Assembly (NCBI GenBank): GCA_031369365.1 | Contig: JANMOP010000038.1 | Location: forward strand, 1 to 14,430 | Reading direction: 5' to 3' | Length of the DNA stretch: 14,430 nt | Origin: Methylotenera_A sp031369365 | GTDB lineage: Bacteria > Pseudomonadota > Gammaproteobacteria > Burkholderiales > Methylophilaceae | Shown here: positions 13,091 to 14,430 of the stretch, piece after piece | How positions within the stretch are numbered: the first letter of the stretch is position 1 | Layout of the letters: each line of letters starts with the position of its first letter | Translations under genes and position numbers: made by a program | Notes under the pieces: model-generated | What the model was told of the DNA's origin: nothing | Seen by the model: only the letters and a program-made list of their open reading frames with translations | The model's database searches: none

Positions 13091-13792
13091 CTAGTCGACT
13101 TCCCTCAGTTCGTTGTCGGCTCTAAGTCGAGATTCTTCGACAGCAGAATTCACACACTTGAAAATATAACGAAAATCGTCAGCGCCTACTGGCCTAGTTG
13201 AATAGATACTGGCTTCAAATAGTCTGCTGTATTTGTTCAAAACTTCTATAGCACGAGTTAAAAGCGTCTCAAAATCTTCCCATAAAAGTGGATGAGTTTC
13301 ACTGACATTTTTTGCCTTGGCTGTATTTGTTGCATTTCGATGTGCAATTGCACTATTGCGATGGATAATTAGCGTGTTAACTAAATGGTTTTCCCTAGAG
13401 CAGAGCGAAATATCTTTTTCCAAAGACGTTAATTCTGGAACTCTAGACTCACTGGCTAAACTTTCTAGGTAGGGATTGTCTTTCTTACGCTCTCTAAAAT
13501 TTGCCTCACTAAATAATACTGGGTTAGCTTTTATGGTTTGTAGAAAGCTTAGTAGGTGTAAAGCGTCCGAATGCTGGTCGTAAGCTTTTGTGAGCATCTG
13601 TATGCTTGTGTTCAAATGAGATTTAAGCGTCATAGACCAGAAAGTATTTGATTGAGAAACTACAAGTGGAAATTCCTCAATTGAGCTCAGCAGGTCTTTA
13701 TAAAGCTTGTAGTGCATGTGAGCATCTAAAATGTCATTTGAAAGCCTTTCAAGCAATCGTTCAAATTCATTTACATTGCCGAATAGATTCAT
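13091..13792 (-). CDS. HEPN-motif protein, AbiU2-like, between prfA and prmC
   Basis: A 233-residue, mostly helical, soluble protein with no signal peptide. Residues 145-151 read RNSAIAH, an Rx5H match to the Rx4-6H motif of HEPN domains, many of which are metal-independent RNases of toxin-antitoxin and phage-defence systems. The wider pattern (helices with FWSMTLKSHLNTSIQMLTKAYD at 51-72, a divergent middle, then the HRNSAIAHRN helix) recalls the HEPN_AbiU2 family; that is recognition by eye, of moderate strength. It starts 16 bp after the prfA stop; ATG 13819 or GTG 13822 are in-frame alternatives that would overlap prfA. It separates prfA from prmC, which are adjacent in many bacteria, and looks more AT-rich than its neighbours, so it may be acquired. 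No antitoxin-like partner was seen beside it. The role is unknown. Confidence 0.75.
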   Translation of the reverse strand: MNLFGNVNEFERLLERLSNDILDAHMHYKLYKDLLSSIEEFPLVVSQSNTFWSMTLKSHLNTSIQMLTKAYDQHSDALHLLSFLQTIKANPVLFSEANFRERKKDNPYLESLASESRVPELTSLEKDISLCSRENHLVNTLIIHRNSAIAHRNATNTAKAKNVSETHPLLWEDFETLLTRAIEVLNKYSRLFEASIYSTRPVGADDFRYIFKCVNSAVEESRLRADNELREVD

Positions 13793-13808
13793 TTTGCTTT
13801 TCTGTTTC

Positions 13809-14430
13809 TTAATTATCATCACCCAAACTAGCCAGCAAATCCGCCTGATGTTCTGCCATCAAAGCGCCTATCAGTTCATCCATATCACCTTCAGTAATCG
13901 CATCAATTTTATAGAGCGTTAAGTTAATGCGGTGATCGGTAATGCGGCCTTGCGGGTAGTTGTAGGTGCGAATGCGCTCAGAGCGGTCGCCGCTGCCGAT
14001 TAAGCTTTTGCGCTCGCTGGCAATCGCGCTATTTTGCGCATCTACTTGTTTGCTTTTAATGCGCGCCGCAAGCACGGCAAGCGCTTGCGCTTTATTGGCG
14101 TGTTGGCTGCGGCCTTCTTGGCATTCTACGACGATGCCTGTTGGTGCGTGGGTAATGCGCACGGCGGAATCGGTTTTGTTAATGTGTTGGCCGCCCGCGC
14201 CGCTGGCACGGTAGGTGTCAATGCGAATATCGGCAGGATTGATGATGGTATCGTTAATTTCATCCGCCTCTGCCAGCACAGCCACTGTGCAAGCGCTGGT
14301 GTGAATACGGCCTTGCGTTTCGGTATCTGGTACACGTTGCACGCGGTGCACACCAGATTCAAATTTCATTTTAGAGTAAGCGCCGTAGCCTTCAATTTTA
14401 GCGATAATTTCTTTGTAGCCACCCACTTCA
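13809..14430 (-). CDS. prfA: Peptide chain release factor 1, C-terminal part
   Basis: RF1 recognises UAA and UAG and triggers peptide release on the ribosome. The gene runs off the window end; the last ~206 of about 360 residues are present, beginning EVGGYKEIIAKIEG. Visible are KFESGVHRVQRVPDTETQGRIHTS, the catalytic GGQ motif in RASGAGGQHINKTDSAVR, CQEGRSQHANKAQALAVL, and the C-terminal NYPQGRITDHRINLTLYKID. The wording around RVPDTETQGRIHTS is RF1-like rather than RF2-like. The GGQ glutamine is the target of PrmC encoded downstream on the same strand. The stop is TAA at 13811-13809, and the HEPN gene follows closely, so all three may be one transcript. Confidence 0.96.
   Translation of the reverse strand, partial: EVGGYKEIIAKIEGYGAYSKMKFESGVHRVQRVPDTETQGRIHTSACTVAVLAEADEINDTIINPADIRIDTYRASGAGGQHINKTDSAVRITHAPTGIVVECQEGRSQHANKAQALAVLAARIKSKQVDAQNSAIASERKSLIGSGDRSERIRTYNYPQGRITDHRINLTLYKIDAITEGDMDELIGALMAEHQADLLASLGDDN

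Overview
The window looks like a stretch of chromosome from a betaproteobacterium, most likely a Methylophilaceae member (Methylotenera/Methylophilus-like). This is inferred from protein character, the moderately AT-rich composition, the metX/metW pair, the prfA/prmC pair and the pyrE/xth neighbourhood; no rRNA or other decisive marker is present. No tRNA, rRNA, CRISPR array, transposase or integrase was seen.

Layout. 1-3156 is housekeeping: the C-terminal part of gatB, a secreted DUF4124 protein, pyrE and a divergent xth. 3166-4107 is an M48-like exported protein that has lost zinc ligands. 4143-7703 is the most interesting block: a bufferin-type RiPP operon (a cysteine-repeat precursor bufA with a lipobox-like leader, a DUF692 iron enzyme bufB and its DUF2063 partner bufC), then an unlisted 57-residue Met/Glu/Lys-repeat lipoprotein, then a convergent gene for a secreted DUF1223 thioredoxin-like protein. 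7774-9267 is an AmpG-like muropeptide permease. 9279-11289 carries metW and metX, separated by a cluster of palindromic repeats. 11312-11872 is a gamma-carbonic-anhydrase-like protein. 11948-14430 holds prmC, an HEPN-motif protein resembling the AbiU2 group, and the C-terminal part of prfA, all on the minus strand.

Main result. The bufferin operon, the small lipoprotein gene and the DUF1223 gene each have the same upstream motif, GTAA-N17-CGACTAA, with identical spacing and in the correct orientation for each gene. This looks like an ECF sigma factor promoter and implies that the three transcription units form one regulon. Bufferin operons in Caulobacter are under ECF (SigF) control and protect against copper, so I infer an envelope copper/metal-stress module made of a RiPP metallophore, a Met-rich lipoprotein and a CXXC periplasmic protein. 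The sigma and anti-sigma genes are not in the window.

Second theme. Palindromic CCCTCTCCCGC-type repeats have landed inside two essential genes (gatB and prmC) and kept the frame open, so the repeat is translated as a Pro/Gly-rich insert. Copies of the same family also lie between metX and metW, and other repeat types flank prmC, one of which supplies its stop codon.
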